Assembly: GCA_947587025.1 (NCBI GenBank)
Contig: CANPXW010000004.1
Span: 1 to 53,243, forward strand
Direction: 5' to 3'
DNA from: an uncultured Oscillospiraceae bacterium
GTDB taxonomy: Bacteria; Bacillota; Clostridia; Oscillospirales; Oscillospiraceae
DNA length: 53,243 nt
Shown here piece by piece: positions 14,182 through 22,803 of this stretch (positions are counted from its first letter, which is position 1; the number at the start of each line of letters is the position of its first letter). Made by a program: the position numbers and the translations under genes. Below the pieces are notes generated by a model. That model was given only the letters and a program-made list of their open reading frames with translations, had not been told where the DNA came from and did not search any database.

Positions 14182-16155
14182 TCAGTTGATCTTCAGCGTC
14201 TCCCAGAGGGAGTTGATGTAGTCCAGCAGATCCCCGTCCAGGTTCCGGTAGGCGTAGGCGTTGTACTTCTCGGCAAAGTCGCCCCAGTCGGGGTAAAGGA
14301 TGGCCATGGCCTCCTCGCCCATCTCGTCGATGTAGTCCGGGTCATTGTACACCAGGGTGTTGGGGGAGGCGTACCAGGTGTATTCGGCGTTGGCGATGGC
14401 CGGCTCCCGGGAGAGCATGTAGTTGATGAATATCTCCGCCACCTCCTTATTCTGGCAGCAGGTGGGGATGCACATGGCGTCGATGTAGAAGTTGGTCTCG
14501 TCGGGGTAGTAGAACCGCAGGTCCACGGTGTCGGCCTGGGCGTCGGCCATGGTGAAGTAGTCCCCGGCGTAGTAGGCGGCCACGGCGCCCTCGCCGGACT
14601 CCATCATGTTGTACACCTCGTCCATGACGTAGCTCTTCACCAGCGGGCGCTGGGCCAGCAGGTCCTCCAGCGCCGCGTCCCAGACAGAGCGGTCGGTGGT
14701 GTTCACGTCCGCTCCGGCCCGGTATAGGGCCGTGCCGAAGGCGTCACGGGAGTTATTGAACTGCAAAATGCGCCCGGCATACTTCTCGTTCCACATCAGC
14801 TCCCAGCCGTCCGCGTCGGCCTCGTCCACCTCGTTGGCGTTGTATATGACCCCCACGATGCCGTAGGCGTAGGGCACGGAGTAGGCGTCCTCCGGGTCGT
14901 AATAGAGCCCGTGGAAGTCGTCAGCGATGTACTGGTAGTTGGGGATGTTGTCGAAGTCCAGGGGCAGGAGCATATCCTCCTCGATCATGCGGGCGATCAT
15001 GTAGTCGGAGGGTATCACCACGTCGTAGCTGACCGCGCCGGAGGAGAGCTTGGCGTACATGTCCTCGTTGGAGGCGAAGGTGGTGTAGTTGACCTGAACC
15101 GGCCGGCCGTACTCCTGCTCGTACCAGGCGGCGAATTCTTTCACCACGTCCATGGAGCCCTCGGAGCCGTCGGAGATATACTCGCCCCAGTTGTAGACGT
15201 TGAGCACCTGGGGCTTATTGTCCGTCTCTGTGACGGCGAACACCGCCGCCGCGATCACCGCCGCCAGGGCCAGACCGCCCCCGCAGCCGTAGAGGATGCG
15301 GCGCTTTTTCGGGTCCATGGGGGGCCTGCCGGATGCGGCCCGCTTGGCCTTCCGGGCGGCCCGGAGACGCTGGCTGTCCTCGCTGTCGGTGAGGTTGGAG
15401 AGCAGCAGCAGCGCCAGGATGACGAAGAAAATGAGGGTCGCCAGGGCGTACATGTCCGGGGTGACCGTCTTTTTCGTCATGTTGTAGATGCGGATGGGCA
15501 GGGTCTGGAACCCGGTGCCCGTGGTGAAGTAGCTGATCACGAAGTCGTCCAGGGAGAGGGTGAAGGCCATGATCATGCCGGTGACGATGGCGGGCATGAT
15601 CTCCGGCAGCTCCACCTTCCAGAACGCCCCCCAGGGGGTGCAGCCCAGGTCCATGGCCGCCTCCGGCAGGGACTTATCCATCTGCCGCAGCTTGGGCAGC
15701 ACCTGCAGTATCACGTAGGGCAGGCAGAAGGTGATGTGGGCGATGAGCAGGGTGATGAAGCTCAGGCTGTTGGCAAGGCCGAACAGGCGGCTTGCGAACA
15801 CGAACATCAGCATCATGGAGATGCCGGTGATGATGTCCGGGTTTATCATGGGGATGTTGGTGACCATGTCCATGGCCGAGCGCAGGTACTTCGAGCGCAT
15901 GCGGTGGATGCCCACGGCGGCGGCGGTGCCCATGACGGTGGACACGCCGGAGGCGCACACCGCCAGGATGAGAGTGTTGCGCACGGTCTTGAGGGTCTCC
16001 GTGTCCCGGAAAAGCTCCCGGTACCACTTCAGGGAGAAGCCGGAGAACACGGAGAGGCTCCTGGCCTCGTTGAAGGAGAACAGCAGCAATATGGCGATGG
16101 GCGCGAACAGGAACGCGAACATCAGCCCGGTGAATATCTTGGAAGCTCTTTTCAT
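14182..16155 (-). CDS. potC-potD: Fused PotC permease and PotD polyamine-binding protein
   Basis: A single 657-residue protein combining the second permease and the extracellular binding protein of a spermidine/putrescine ABC importer. Residues 1-265 are a PotC-type permease with six membrane segments and the EAA loop (EAAMDLGCTPWGAF). A basic linker of about 30 residues follows. A transmembrane helix near 290-312 then carries the substrate-binding domain (LNVYNWGEYISDG onward) to the C terminus, so the binding domain is tethered outside. The fusion keeps both parts full length, with no frameshift. The start overlaps the potB stop as ATGA. It is the last gene of potA-potB-potCD. Exact polyamine preference cannot be read from sequence. 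Confidence 0.94.
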   Translation of the reverse strand: MKRASKIFTGLMFAFLFAPIAILLLFSFNEARSLSVFSGFSLKWYRELFRDTETLKTVRNTLILAVCASGVSTVMGTAAAVGIHRMRSKYLRSAMDMVTNIPMINPDIITGISMMLMFVFASRLFGLANSLSFITLLIAHITFCLPYVILQVLPKLRQMDKSLPEAAMDLGCTPWGAFWKVELPEIMPAIVTGMIMAFTLSLDDFVISYFTTGTGFQTLPIRIYNMTKKTVTPDMYALATLIFFVILALLLLSNLTDSEDSQRLRAARKAKRAASGRPPMDPKKRRILYGCGGGLALAAVIAAAVFAVTETDNKPQVLNVYNWGEYISDGSEGSMDVVKEFAAWYEQEYGRPVQVNYTTFASNEDMYAKLSSGAVSYDVVIPSDYMIARMIEEDMLLPLDFDNIPNYQYIADDFHGLYYDPEDAYSVPYAYGIVGVIYNANEVDEADADGWELMWNEKYAGRILQFNNSRDAFGTALYRAGADVNTTDRSVWDAALEDLLAQRPLVKSYVMDEVYNMMESGEGAVAAYYAGDYFTMADAQADTVDLRFYYPDETNFYIDAMCIPTCCQNKEVAEIFINYMLSREPAIANAEYTWYASPNTLVYNDPDYIDEMGEEAMAILYPDWGDFAEKYNAYAYRNLDGDLLDYINSLWETLKIN

Positions 16156-17039
16156 GCCGCCGCGCCTCCGTAGGTGTACTTATCCGTGAGCCTGCGCATC
16201 AGGGCCATGGCCGCCAGCAGCGCCACCATCAGGATGAAGGCGATGGCTGCGGCGAAGTGCAGATTGTTGGCGGTGTACTGCCCCTCGATGGCGTCGCCCA
16301 AGAGGAAGAACATGCCGTCGCCCAGCTTCTGGGAGATGTAGAAGGTGCTGATGGAGGGGATGAGGACCATGGTCACGCCGTTGACCACGCCGGGCATGCT
16401 CAGGGGCAGGATCACCCGCCGCAGCACCCCCGCCGGGGCGCAGCCTAAGTCGCGGGCCGCCTCGATGAGCCGTCCGTCCATCTTGGCCATGATGGAATAA
16501 AGGGGCAGGATCATGTAGGGCAGATAGTCGTACACCATGCCGATGACCACGGCGGTCTGGGTGCCGATGATGTGCACATGCCCCAGGTGCAGCATGCCCA
16601 GCAGATTGTTGAGGATGCCCGTGTCCTGCAATATGGTCATCCAGGCGTAGGTGCGTATCAGGAAGTTCATCCACATGGGTATCATGATGAGGGTCATCAT
16701 GGTCTTCTGGGCCCTGGGGGAGGCACGGGAGATGAAGTAGGCCAGGGGGTAGCCCAGCAGCAGGCACACCACCGTGGAGATCACCGCCAGCTTCACGCTG
16801 CGCCAGGTGATGACCAGGTAGGTGCGCACCTCGTCCGAGGCGCCGTCCGGGCCCACGATGGAGGAGGTGGCGGTGAAGAAGCGGGTGATGTTGTCGGTGG
16901 TGAAGCGGAAGCTGTTGTCGGTGAAGGCGTAGTAGGCCACGAAGGCCAGGGGCACCAGGATGAATATCACCGCCCACAGCTGGTACGGAGCGCTGGCCAG
17001 GCCCGTGACCACGGCGCCCCGGCGGGTCTTTTTGTTCAT
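16152..17039 (-). CDS. potB: Spermidine/putrescine ABC transporter permease PotB
   Basis: First permease subunit of the polyamine importer, in the cytoplasmic membrane. The 295-residue protein has six hydrophobic segments. Its EAA coupling loop reads [20 protein letters not shown], which contacts the PotA ATPase. I start it at the ATG at 17039, whose last two bases overlap the potA stop (ATGA); the longer open frame to 17213 runs through potA and lacks a ribosome site. Translational coupling to both neighbours fixes its role. Confidence 0.95.
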   Translation of the reverse strand: MNKKTRRGAVVTGLASAPYQLWAVIFILVPLAFVAYYAFTDNSFRFTTDNITRFFTATSSIVGPDGASDEVRTYLVITWRSVKLAVISTVVCLLLGYPLAYFISRASPRAQKTMMTLIMIPMWMNFLIRTYAWMTILQDTGILNNLLGMLHLGHVHIIGTQTAVVIGMVYDYLPYMILPLYSIMAKMDGRLIEAARDLGCAPAGVLRRVILPLSMPGVVNGVTMVLIPSISTFYISQKLGDGMFFLLGDAIEGQYTANNLHFAAAIAFILMVALLAAMALMRRLTDKYTYGGAAA

Positions 17040-18154
17040 TCTTGCGCCTCGCTTTCCGGCTCGGACAGCTCGTCGAACTCGTTGGAGAAGCTGGCATAGT
17101 CCCCGTACAGTCCGGAGTACTTGCTCTTTCTCATGATGTGGATGGCGTCCGGCTCGATGTACAGGCCGATGCGGGCGCCCTCGCCCACGTAGTCGGTGGT
17201 CTGGATCATCCACTTGAAGCCGCCGATGTCCACGATCACCTCATAATGCACGCCCATGAAGGTGACGGAGGTGACCGTGCCCCGGAGCATGCCGGCCTGC
17301 TCGGACACGATGTCCACGTCCTCGGGCCGCACCACCACGTCCACCGCCTCGTTTTTGCCGAAGCCGGCGTCCACGCAGTCGAAGGTGTGGCCGGAGAAGG
17401 ACACGGACCGGTCGGCCAGCATCACTCCGTCCACGATGTTGCTCTCGCCGATGAAGTCGGCCACGAAGGCGTTTTTCGGCTCGTTGTACACGTCCTGGCT
17501 GGTGCCGATCTGCTGGATGCGGCCCTCGGACATGACCACGATGGTGTCGGACATGGAGAGGGCCTCCTCCTGGTCGTGGGTGACGAAGATGAAGGTGATG
17601 CCCGTGGCCTTCTGGATGTTCTTCAGCTCCTGCTGCATGTCCTTGCGCAGCTTCAGGTCCAGGGCTGCCAGCGGCTCGTCCAGCAGCAGCACCCGGGGCC
17701 TGCCCACCAGGGCGCGGGCGATGGCCACCCGCTGCTGCTGGCCGCCGGACAGGCTGGTGACGGCGCGGTGCTCAAAGCCCTTGAGGGCCACCATGGTAAG
17801 CATCTCCTCCACACGGGCCTCGATCTCGTCCCGGGGCACCTTGCGCTCCCGCAGGGGGAAGGCCACGTTCTCGAACACGTTCAGGTGGGGGAACAGGGCG
17901 TAGCGCTGGAACACGGTGTTCACGTTGCGCTTGTGGGGCGGCACGTCGTTGATGCGCTGGCCCATGAACAGCACGTCGCCGGCGTCGGGGGTCTCGAACC
18001 CGCCGATGAGCCGCAGGGTAGTGGTCTTGCCGCAGCCGGAGGGGCCCAGCAGGGTGATGAACTCGTTGTCATAGATGTCCAGACTGATGTTGTCCAGCAC
18101 CACCTCGCCGTCAAAGCTCTTGGTGATGTTCCGCAGCTCGATGATCTTGTCCAT
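17036..18154 (-). CDS. potA: Spermidine/putrescine ABC transporter ATP-binding protein PotA
   Basis: ATPase that drives polyamine import, peripheral to the inner face of the membrane. The 372-residue protein has Walker [10 protein letters not shown], signature [15 protein letters not shown], Walker B VLLLDEP, a switch histidine in [10 protein letters not shown], and a C-terminal TOBE-type regulatory domain (VVRPEDVDI onward). The ATG at 18154 has an AGGAGG site; an upstream in-frame ATG at 18199 lacks one and falls inside the terminator hairpin. It is first in the operon, behind a leader of about 370 bases that ends in an intrinsic terminator. Confidence 0.96.
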   Translation of the reverse strand: MDKIIELRNITKSFDGEVVLDNISLDIYDNEFITLLGPSGCGKTTTLRLIGGFETPDAGDVLFMGQRINDVPPHKRNVNTVFQRYALFPHLNVFENVAFPLRERKVPRDEIEARVEEMLTMVALKGFEHRAVTSLSGGQQQRVAIARALVGRPRVLLLDEPLAALDLKLRKDMQQELKNIQKATGITFIFVTHDQEEALSMSDTIVVMSEGRIQQIGTSQDVYNEPKNAFVADFIGESNIVDGVMLADRSVSFSGHTFDCVDAGFGKNEAVDVVVRPEDVDIVSEQAGMLRGTVTSVTFMGVHYEVIVDIGGFKWMIQTTDYVGEGARIGLYIEPDAIHIMRKSKYSGLYGDYASFSNEFDELSEPESEAQE

Positions 18155-18532
18155 GGGCGCCCTCCTGAAAATAAAAAACAAGTGGAACATGCCGGGCACG
18201 TTCCACTTGCGATGCTGTTACGGTCTGCCGCCAAAGACGGCGTTCCGTCCCAATGGATTTGAGAGTTTTCTGAAAGCAAAGATGCCTTTACCTACTCTTA
18301 CTGACCATTTTACAAGTTTTCGTGCCGCCCGGCACCGGTTATAAAGTAACCAACTTATAAAACTTGAGCCCTGGGCCATGGCGGCCCAACTCAATCAATA
18401 AGGCAGCTCGCGCTGCCAGCCGCTCACGCGGCGATCGGCATTCGACCCGGCTGTCCGTGTGGCCTTGGCCGTCCCGTGGGACGGCGGTCGCATCCTGCTT
18501 TGGAAAGGCTCTTTCCAATTGAGACGGGCTAC
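18155..18532 (-). other. Hairpin-rich leader of the pot operon
   Basis: About 370 noncoding bases. On the minus strand I see in order: an 8-bp hairpin around 18500-18522; an almost perfect GCCGTCCC palindrome at about 18468-18485; a GCTGGCAG/CTGCC hairpin near 18400-18420; a TTGAG..CTCAA compound stem near 18362-18395; and a three-way-junction-like unit closed by CAAGTTTT/AAAACTTG (about 18313-18367). The last arm, AACTTG, could alternatively pair with the CAAGT of the terminator. No named riboswitch or T-box was recognised. Confidence 0.5.
18173..18209 (-). terminator. Attenuator-like terminator directly before potA
   Basis: A perfect 10-bp stem (18179-18188 with 18200-18209) around an 11-base loop is followed on the minus strand by TTTTTTATTTT and then the potA ribosome site. 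Since the only good promoter lies upstream of it, it should stop transcripts unless overridden. Confidence 0.85.
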
Positions 18533-18561
18533 ATTTTATCAACAGCCGGGCCCCTTGTCAA
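18533..18561 (-). promoter_or_regulatory. pot operon promoter (TTGACA-17-TAAAAT)
   Basis: On the minus strand TTGACA at 18561-18556 and TAAAAT at 18538-18533 are 17 bases apart, just downstream of the terminator of the preceding gene. Confidence 0.85.
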
Positions 18562-18579
18562 GGGCAAACGCGAATTATG

Positions 18580-18618
18580 ACAAAAAAGACAAAAGGACGG
18601 ACCCGGCTGGGTCCGTCC
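18580..18618 (-). terminator. Terminator of the CAP-domain surface protein gene
   Basis: A perfect 10-bp GC-rich stem (18595-18604 with 18609-18618) and a GGCT loop (AGCC on the minus strand), followed on the minus strand by TTTTGTCTTTTTT. Confidence 0.93.
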
Positions 18619-18640
18619 TCAGTGTTTGTGTTCCGCTCGT

Positions 18641-20884
18641 TCACCGCTGGCGGCGGCGTCTGCCGGCCAAAGTCAGGGCCAGCGCGCCGGCGCACAGGGC
18701 CAGCAGCGAACCGTACAGCGCCAGGGGCGTTTCATCTCCTGTGGGCGGCACCGGAGAGGTGGGCACAGGCGTGGGCACGGCGGTAGGTACGGCCGTGGGC
18801 ACGGGCGAGGGAGAAGGCGTGGGGTCCGGGGCCCGGATGACGAAGTCCTTGCTGGCGGCGATGCCGATATAGTCGTTCGAGCCGGATATGTAGGCCGTGG
18901 CGGTGCCGGGGCCCAGGTTGTTGGCGTAGGAGACGGTGTAATCCGTCTCCGGCGTCAGCGCCGCGCCGTTGACGCTGACCGTCACCGGCGGCGTCACGGG
19001 CGCGCCCTGGTACACCTGTTCGGGGATGTCGGCCACCGTCACGTAATCCGTCCGCCGGGCGGCGGTCACGATGGCGAAGGTGGAGAACTGGTCGGTGGTG
19101 AAGCGGACGGAGCCGTTCTCCACCGTGGCGGGCAGACCGGTGAGCGTGCCGTCGTGCCAGCGTATCACCTGCACCAGCTGGCCGTCCACCCCCGCCGGCA
19201 GAGACACGGACAGGGTGATAGGCTGGCTGGTATGGGTGATGGAGCCCACGGTCGTGCCGTCGACGCGCACGTCGATGCGCACGTCCAGATACTGGTGCAC
19301 CGTGTAGCCGCCGCCAAGAGCGGTCTCGATCTGGGCCGCGTCCGCCGGGTCCGCCGTCGGGACGGCGGTCAGGTCGGCGGAAAGGCTCACCGACGCGCCG
19401 TCGGCCGCCCGCTGCATGGCGTCGCGGATGGCCTGGGCCGTGCTCTCGGACAGGCCGTCGGCGCTCTGGCCCGCCGCCAGCCGGTCCAGGATGGAGGTGA
19501 TCTCTTTCTCCAGCACTTCCACCTGGTCCCAGCCGGACACGCTGCCGGCGCTGACGGTGATGTTCGGCGTCGGCTTCGGCGTGGGCGTCGGTGTGGCTGA
19601 GGGCTCGGGTGTAGCCGTGGGTTCGTCGATGCCGGGGCCCTCCTGCTGGCCGGGGTCCATGACGGGCGTGGCCGTCGGTGTGGGTATGGGAGTAGGCGTC
19701 GGCGTGGGTTCCGGCGTAGCCGTGGGTGTGGGTTCGGGCGTAGCTGTAGGCTCAGGCGTAGCCGTCGGTTCAGGCGTGGCGGTGGGCTCGGGCGTAGCTG
19801 TAGGCTCAGGTGTGGCGGTGGGCTCAGGCGTAGCCGTGGGCTCAGGCGTAGCCGTGGGCTCGGGTGTGGGCTCCGGGGTCGGTTCCGGGGTCGGCTCGGG
19901 CGTAGGCTCAGGAGTGGGTTCCGGCGTAGGCTCCGGCGTGGGCTCGGGGGTCGGTTCAGGGGTCGGCTCCGGGGTCGGCTCAGGAGTGGGTTCCGGCGTA
20001 GGCTCCGGCGTGGGCTCGGGGGTCGGTTCAGGGGTCGGCTCCGGGGTCGGCTCCGGCGTGGGCTCGGGGGTCGGTTCCGGGGTCGGTTCCGGGGTTGGCT
20101 CCGGAGTCGGCTCTGGGGTGGGCTCCGGCGTGGGCTCTGGTGTCGGTTCAGGAGTGGGTTCAGGGGTCGGTTCCGGGGTGGGCTCGGGCGTGGGTTCCGG
20201 CGTGGGCTCAGGGGTCGGCTCGGGTGTGGGTTCCGGAGTGGGCTCAGGAGTCGGTTCGGGAGTCGGCTCGGGCGTGGGCTCGGGTGTGGCCAGGGGGTCC
20301 GCGATGTCGGAGGGGGTCCGGCCGAATTCCATCACCCAGAAGGTACAGCCCTCATACTCGATGCAGGCGATGCCCACGGACTGGTATTCCGGGTCCAGCA
20401 TGGTCCGGCGCTGGCCCTGGCCCTCGAAGGGCATATCGTCCTGCCGCCAGGCGAGGAAGACGCTGTCGGCGCTGCCATCCTCGCCGCTGCCGGCGGCGAT
20501 GTTCTCCGCGTCGGACTTGAAGTCCTCGTAAGTGGCGCTGTCCCAGCTGCTGCCGTCGGGGCGCTCGCTGCCGTACTTGGCGACGATCTCCGCAGCCCGC
20601 TGCATGGCGATCTGTTCCAGGGCGTAATCGTAGGTCAGCGGCTCGCTCAGGACGGTGCTCTGGGTGCCGTCGGCGTTGTTGATGGCGGCGCCGTTGGTGC
20701 GGAAGGAGTTGAGCTGCTCCAGCAGGCTGCGGGCGGCCTCCACGTCGTACTCGCCGCCGGCCTTGGCGTCCTCGGCCGAGGGGGCGGTGGGGTAGGGCGG
20801 CTGCTCCGCCTCCGCCAGGGCGCTCACGCCCAGGCTCAGCAGCACGGCCAGCGTCAGCAGCAAACAGCTTATGCGCGTTTTCAT
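18641..20884 (-). CDS. Cell-surface CAP/SCP-domain protein with long Thr-Pro-Glu-Pro stalk
   Basis: A 747-residue exported protein. A signal peptide ends near Ala24 (ALA). A CAP/SCP-like domain occupies about 45-165 (LLEQLNSFR, then AENIAAG and QSVGIACI). Then comes an uninterrupted Thr-Pro-Glu-Pro run of roughly 35 units and several Thr-Ala-Thr-Pro-Glu-Pro units. A folded C-terminal part of about 230 residues includes an Ig-like piece ([18 protein letters not shown]). The end is VPPTG (712-716), a hydrophobic stretch and RRRRQR. This is a sortase-type wall-anchoring signal with Val in place of the usual Leu. The Pro-rich stalk probably projects the CAP domain through the wall. The start at 20884 has AAGGA; the longer open frame continues upstream into mgtE and is rejected. 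Function is unknown; CAP proteins range from adhesion to hydrolase-like roles. Confidence 0.9.
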   Translation of the reverse strand: MKTRISCLLLTLAVLLSLGVSALAEAEQPPYPTAPSAEDAKAGGEYDVEAARSLLEQLNSFRTNGAAINNADGTQSTVLSEPLTYDYALEQIAMQRAAEIVAKYGSERPDGSSWDSATYEDFKSDAENIAAGSGEDGSADSVFLAWRQDDMPFEGQGQRRTMLDPEYQSVGIACIEYEGCTFWVMEFGRTPSDIADPLATPEPTPEPTPEPTPEPTPEPTPEPTPEPTPEPTPEPTPEPTPEPTPEPTPEPTPEPTPEPTPEPTPEPTPEPTPEPTPEPTPEPTPEPTPEPTPEPTPEPTPEPTPEPTPEPTPEPTPEPTPEPTPEPTPEPTPEPTPEPTPEPTATPEPTATPEPTATPEPTATPEPTATPEPTATPEPTATPEPTPTATPEPTPTPTPIPTPTATPVMDPGQQEGPGIDEPTATPEPSATPTPTPKPTPNITVSAGSVSGWDQVEVLEKEITSILDRLAAGQSADGLSESTAQAIRDAMQRAADGASVSLSADLTAVPTADPADAAQIETALGGGYTVHQYLDVRIDVRVDGTTVGSITHTSQPITLSVSLPAGVDGQLVQVIRWHDGTLTGLPATVENGSVRFTTDQFSTFAIVTAARRTDYVTVADIPEQVYQGAPVTPPVTVSVNGAALTPETDYTVSYANNLGPGTATAYISGSNDYIGIAASKDFVIRAPDPTPSPSPVPTAVPTAVPTPVPTSPVPPTGDETPLALYGSLLALCAGALALTLAGRRRRQR
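19670..20295. repeat. 12-base and 18-base tandem repeats coding the Pro-rich stalk
   Basis: A degenerate 12-base unit coding Thr-Pro-Glu-Pro runs through about 19860-20295. A related 18-base unit coding Thr-Ala-Thr-Pro-Glu-Pro covers about 19670-19860. Synonymous third positions vary between copies, with blocks of several units repeated together, which indicates past unequal exchange. Copy number is likely to vary between strains. Confidence 0.93.
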
Positions 20885-20938
20885 GTTCGGCCCATCCTTT
20901 CTGTCCCGCTGGGGGACCCGGTCGCTTTCTCTGTTCTC

Positions 20939-20967
20939 ATTATAGCGCGATGTCCGCCGGCGCGCAA
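20939..20967 (-). promoter_or_regulatory. Promoter of the CAP-domain gene (TTGCGC-17-TATAAT)
   Basis: Minus strand TTGCGC at 20967-20962 and TATAAT at 20944-20939 with a 17-base spacer, 55 bases before the start codon. Confidence 0.8.
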
Positions 20968-21001
20968 GAAAAACGAGCGGCCCGGCCAGAGGCCGGACCG
21001 C
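20967..21001 (-). terminator. mgtE terminator
   Basis: An 11-base arm at 20977-20987 pairs with 20991-21001 (one mismatch); TCGTTTTTC follows on the minus strand. It separates mgtE from the CAP-domain gene. Confidence 0.88.
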
Positions 21002-21015
21002 AGTCGTTGGTATCG

Positions 21016-22395
21016 TTATAGTTTCAGTATCGCCACGGCGAACCGGAAGTATATCAGCAGGGACAAAGCGTCCACGATGGTGGTGATGAACGGCGAGCTC
21101 ATCACCGCCGGGTCGAAGCCCAGCTTCTCCGCCAGCATGGGCAGCGAGCAGCCCACTACCTTGGCGCACAGCACCGTGCACACCAGCGTGATGCATATCA
21201 CCGCCGCCACGGTGACGGTCACGTCTGGGTTGTGGAACAGCATCCGGTCCACCAGCATCAGCTTGACGAAGTTGGCCGCCGCCAGGGCCGCGCCGCATAT
21301 CACCGCCACCCGTATCTCCTTCCAGAGGACCTTGAAATAGTCCTTGAACTCGATGTCGTTCAAGGATATGCCCCGGATGACGGTGACGCTGGCCTGGGAG
21401 CCGGAGTTGCCGCCGGTGTCCATGAGCATGGGGATGTAGGCGGTGAGCACCGCCGCAGCGGCCAGGGCGTTCTCAAAGCTGGCGATGATCTGCCCCGTGA
21501 AGGTGGCGGAGATCATTAAGAGCAGCAGCCAGGGGAACCGGGCCTTGAAGGTCTCCCAGACGGAGGTCTTCAGATAGGGCTTGTCGGTGGGCGTCATACC
21601 GCCCATGATCTCGATGTCCTCGGTGGTCTCCGTTTCCAGCACGTCCAGCGCGTCGTCCACGGTGATGATGCCCACCAGACGATTCTCATTGTCCACCACC
21701 GGCAGCACCGTCAGATCGTACTTGGAGAACAGCGCCGTGGCGTCCTCCTGGTCGGTGAGGGTGCCCACGCTGACCACGTTCTCCGCCATGATGTCCGACA
21801 CAGGCTCGTCGTCCTCGGCCAGGATCAGGGTGCGGATGGACACGGTGCCCAAGAGATGCCTGCCGTCGTCGATGACGTAGCAGATGTTGATGGTCTCCTT
21901 GTCGGTGCCGGTGCGCTTGATGCGCTTGACGGCGTCGGCCACGGTCATGGTGGGCAGCAGGTCCACGAACTCCGTGGTCATCAGTGACCCGGCGCAGTCG
22001 TCCGGGTACTGGAGGATGTTGTTTATCAGCTTGCGGGTCTCCGGGTCGGCCTGCTTGAGGATGCGCCGCACCACGTTGGCGGGCATCTCCTCCACCAGGT
22101 CCACCGCGTCGTCCACGTACAGCTCGTCCACGACCTCCTTCAGCTCGCTGTCGGAGAAGCCCCGGATGAGCAGCTCCTGGAAGTCCGGTTCCATCTCCAC
22201 GAAGGTCTCCGCCGCCATGTCCTTTGGCAGCAGCCGGAACAGCAGCGGCAGGGTGTGCTCGTCGTCCATCTCCTCGAACAGGGCGGCGATGTCCGCCGGG
22301 ATCATGGTCACCAGGATGTCCCGCAGGGTGGCGTATTTCTTTTGTTCGACCAGCGCCAGTACAGTCTGGTCCAGGGATATGGTGCGCTCAGCCAT
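21016..22395 (-). CDS. mgtE: Magnesium transporter MgtE
   Basis: Mg2+ channel of the cytoplasmic membrane, 459 residues, as is usual. Residues 1-130 form the MgtE N domain. Two CBS domains span about 135-255 and act as the cytosolic Mg2+ sensor. The C-terminal half has five membrane helices, including the conserved pore segment with [14 protein letters not shown]. An excellent GGAGGAAGG ribosome site precedes the ATG. The upstream leader of about 400 bases carries tandem repeats, a small ORF and a large hairpin, so expression is probably controlled after transcription starts. I saw no M-box sequence. Confidence 0.97.
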   Translation of the reverse strand: MAERTISLDQTVLALVEQKKYATLRDILVTMIPADIAALFEEMDDEHTLPLLFRLLPKDMAAETFVEMEPDFQELLIRGFSDSELKEVVDELYVDDAVDLVEEMPANVVRRILKQADPETRKLINNILQYPDDCAGSLMTTEFVDLLPTMTVADAVKRIKRTGTDKETINICYVIDDGRHLLGTVSIRTLILAEDDEPVSDIMAENVVSVGTLTDQEDATALFSKYDLTVLPVVDNENRLVGIITVDDALDVLETETTEDIEIMGGMTPTDKPYLKTSVWETFKARFPWLLLLMISATFTGQIIASFENALAAAAVLTAYIPMLMDTGGNSGSQASVTVIRGISLNDIEFKDYFKVLWKEIRVAVICGAALAAANFVKLMLVDRMLFHNPDVTVTVAAVICITLVCTVLCAKVVGCSLPMLAEKLGFDPAVMSSPFITTIVDALSLLIYFRFAVAILKL

Positions 22396-22426
22396 CGTCC
22401 TTCCTCCTTTTTTGGGTATTCGGAAG

Positions 22427-22492
22427 GCACAAAAAGGCCGTCAGAAGTCAGCGGGCGATGAACGCCCGCACGGTTCGGCCTCGTTTTGTGCC
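22427..22492 (-). other. Large hairpin in the mgtE leader
   Basis: On the minus strand GGCACAAAA..GGCCG is mirrored by CGGCC and TTTTTGTGCC, enclosing a strong GCGGGCG/CGCCCGC hairpin with a TTCAT loop. The CGGCCTTTTT edge resembles an intrinsic terminator. It lies about 30 bases before the mgtE start and overlaps the small leader ORF. Confidence 0.6.
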
Positions 22493-22513
22493 GGTACTAT
22501 CGCCAGCGTCCAT
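22448..22513 (-). CDS. Putative 21-residue leader peptide before mgtE
   Basis: The ATG at 22513 has AAAGGAG at 8 bases and opens 21 codons (MDAGDSTGTKRGRTVRAFIAR) ending in TGA inside the leader hairpin of mgtE. Ribosome progress through it would disrupt that hairpin, the logic of translation-controlled Mg2+ leaders such as mgtL, although it shares no evident sequence with mgtL. Whether it is translated is not known. Confidence 0.45.
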   Translation of the reverse strand: MDAGDSTGTKRGRTVRAFIAR

Positions 22514-22530
22514 CGTCTCATCTCCTTTCT

Positions 22531-22790
22531 CAGCGGGTCTGTTTCCGCGATGCCGCGTCAGGCGGCTTGGCAATACACAAAGTATTCCCTGCGCCGCCTT
22601 CCTCGCCTCGTGAAAACATCCCTCGCTGCGGTTCATCAGCGGGTCTGTTCCCGTGATGCCGCGTCAGGCGGCTTGGCAATACACAAAGTATTCCCTGCGC
22701 CGCCTTCCTCGCCTCGTGAAAACATCCCTCGCTGCGGTTCATCAGCGGGTCTGTTCCCGTGATGCCGCGTCAGGCGGCTTGGCAATACAC
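22531..22790. repeat. 106-base tandem repeat, 2.5 copies, upstream of mgtE
   Basis: Copies start at 22531, 22637 and 22743. The first two differ at two bases; the third stops after 48 bases. On the minus strand each unit can form a hairpin from GGCGGC..GCCGCC, with a pairing GGGAATAC/GTATTGCC arm inside. A second hairpin forms from CATCACGGG/CCCGCTGATG across the unit junction. I see no coding or CRISPR character. Confidence 0.92.
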
Positions 22791-22803
22791 TCTGTGTGCG
22801 CTC

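Noticed and set aside
18155-18532. T-box or known riboswitch in the pot leader
   Set aside because: An AAGAGTAGG stretch and a GTGGAAC stretch near the terminator are reminiscent of T-box parts, but there is no proper T-box sequence or specifier stem of the right length. No other class matched.
19670-20295. CRISPR-like repeat array
   Set aside because: Units are 12 or 18 bases, in frame, with no spacers, and code a Pro-rich stalk.
19416-20531. A plus-strand frame of repeating Gly-Ser-Gly-Val units that looks like an RTX or glycine-rich protein
   Set aside because: It is the antisense of the Thr-Pro-Glu-Pro repeats; the minus frame has a signal peptide, a CAP domain and an anchor.
22448-22742. 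Sixty- to seventy-codon minus-strand frames within the 106-base repeats
   Set aside because: They are read-throughs of the repeat with no upstream ribosome site; only the last 21 codons before mgtE have one.
22396-22803. M-box (ykoK) Mg2+ riboswitch before mgtE
   Set aside because: I did not find the conserved M-box core sequence in this leader.
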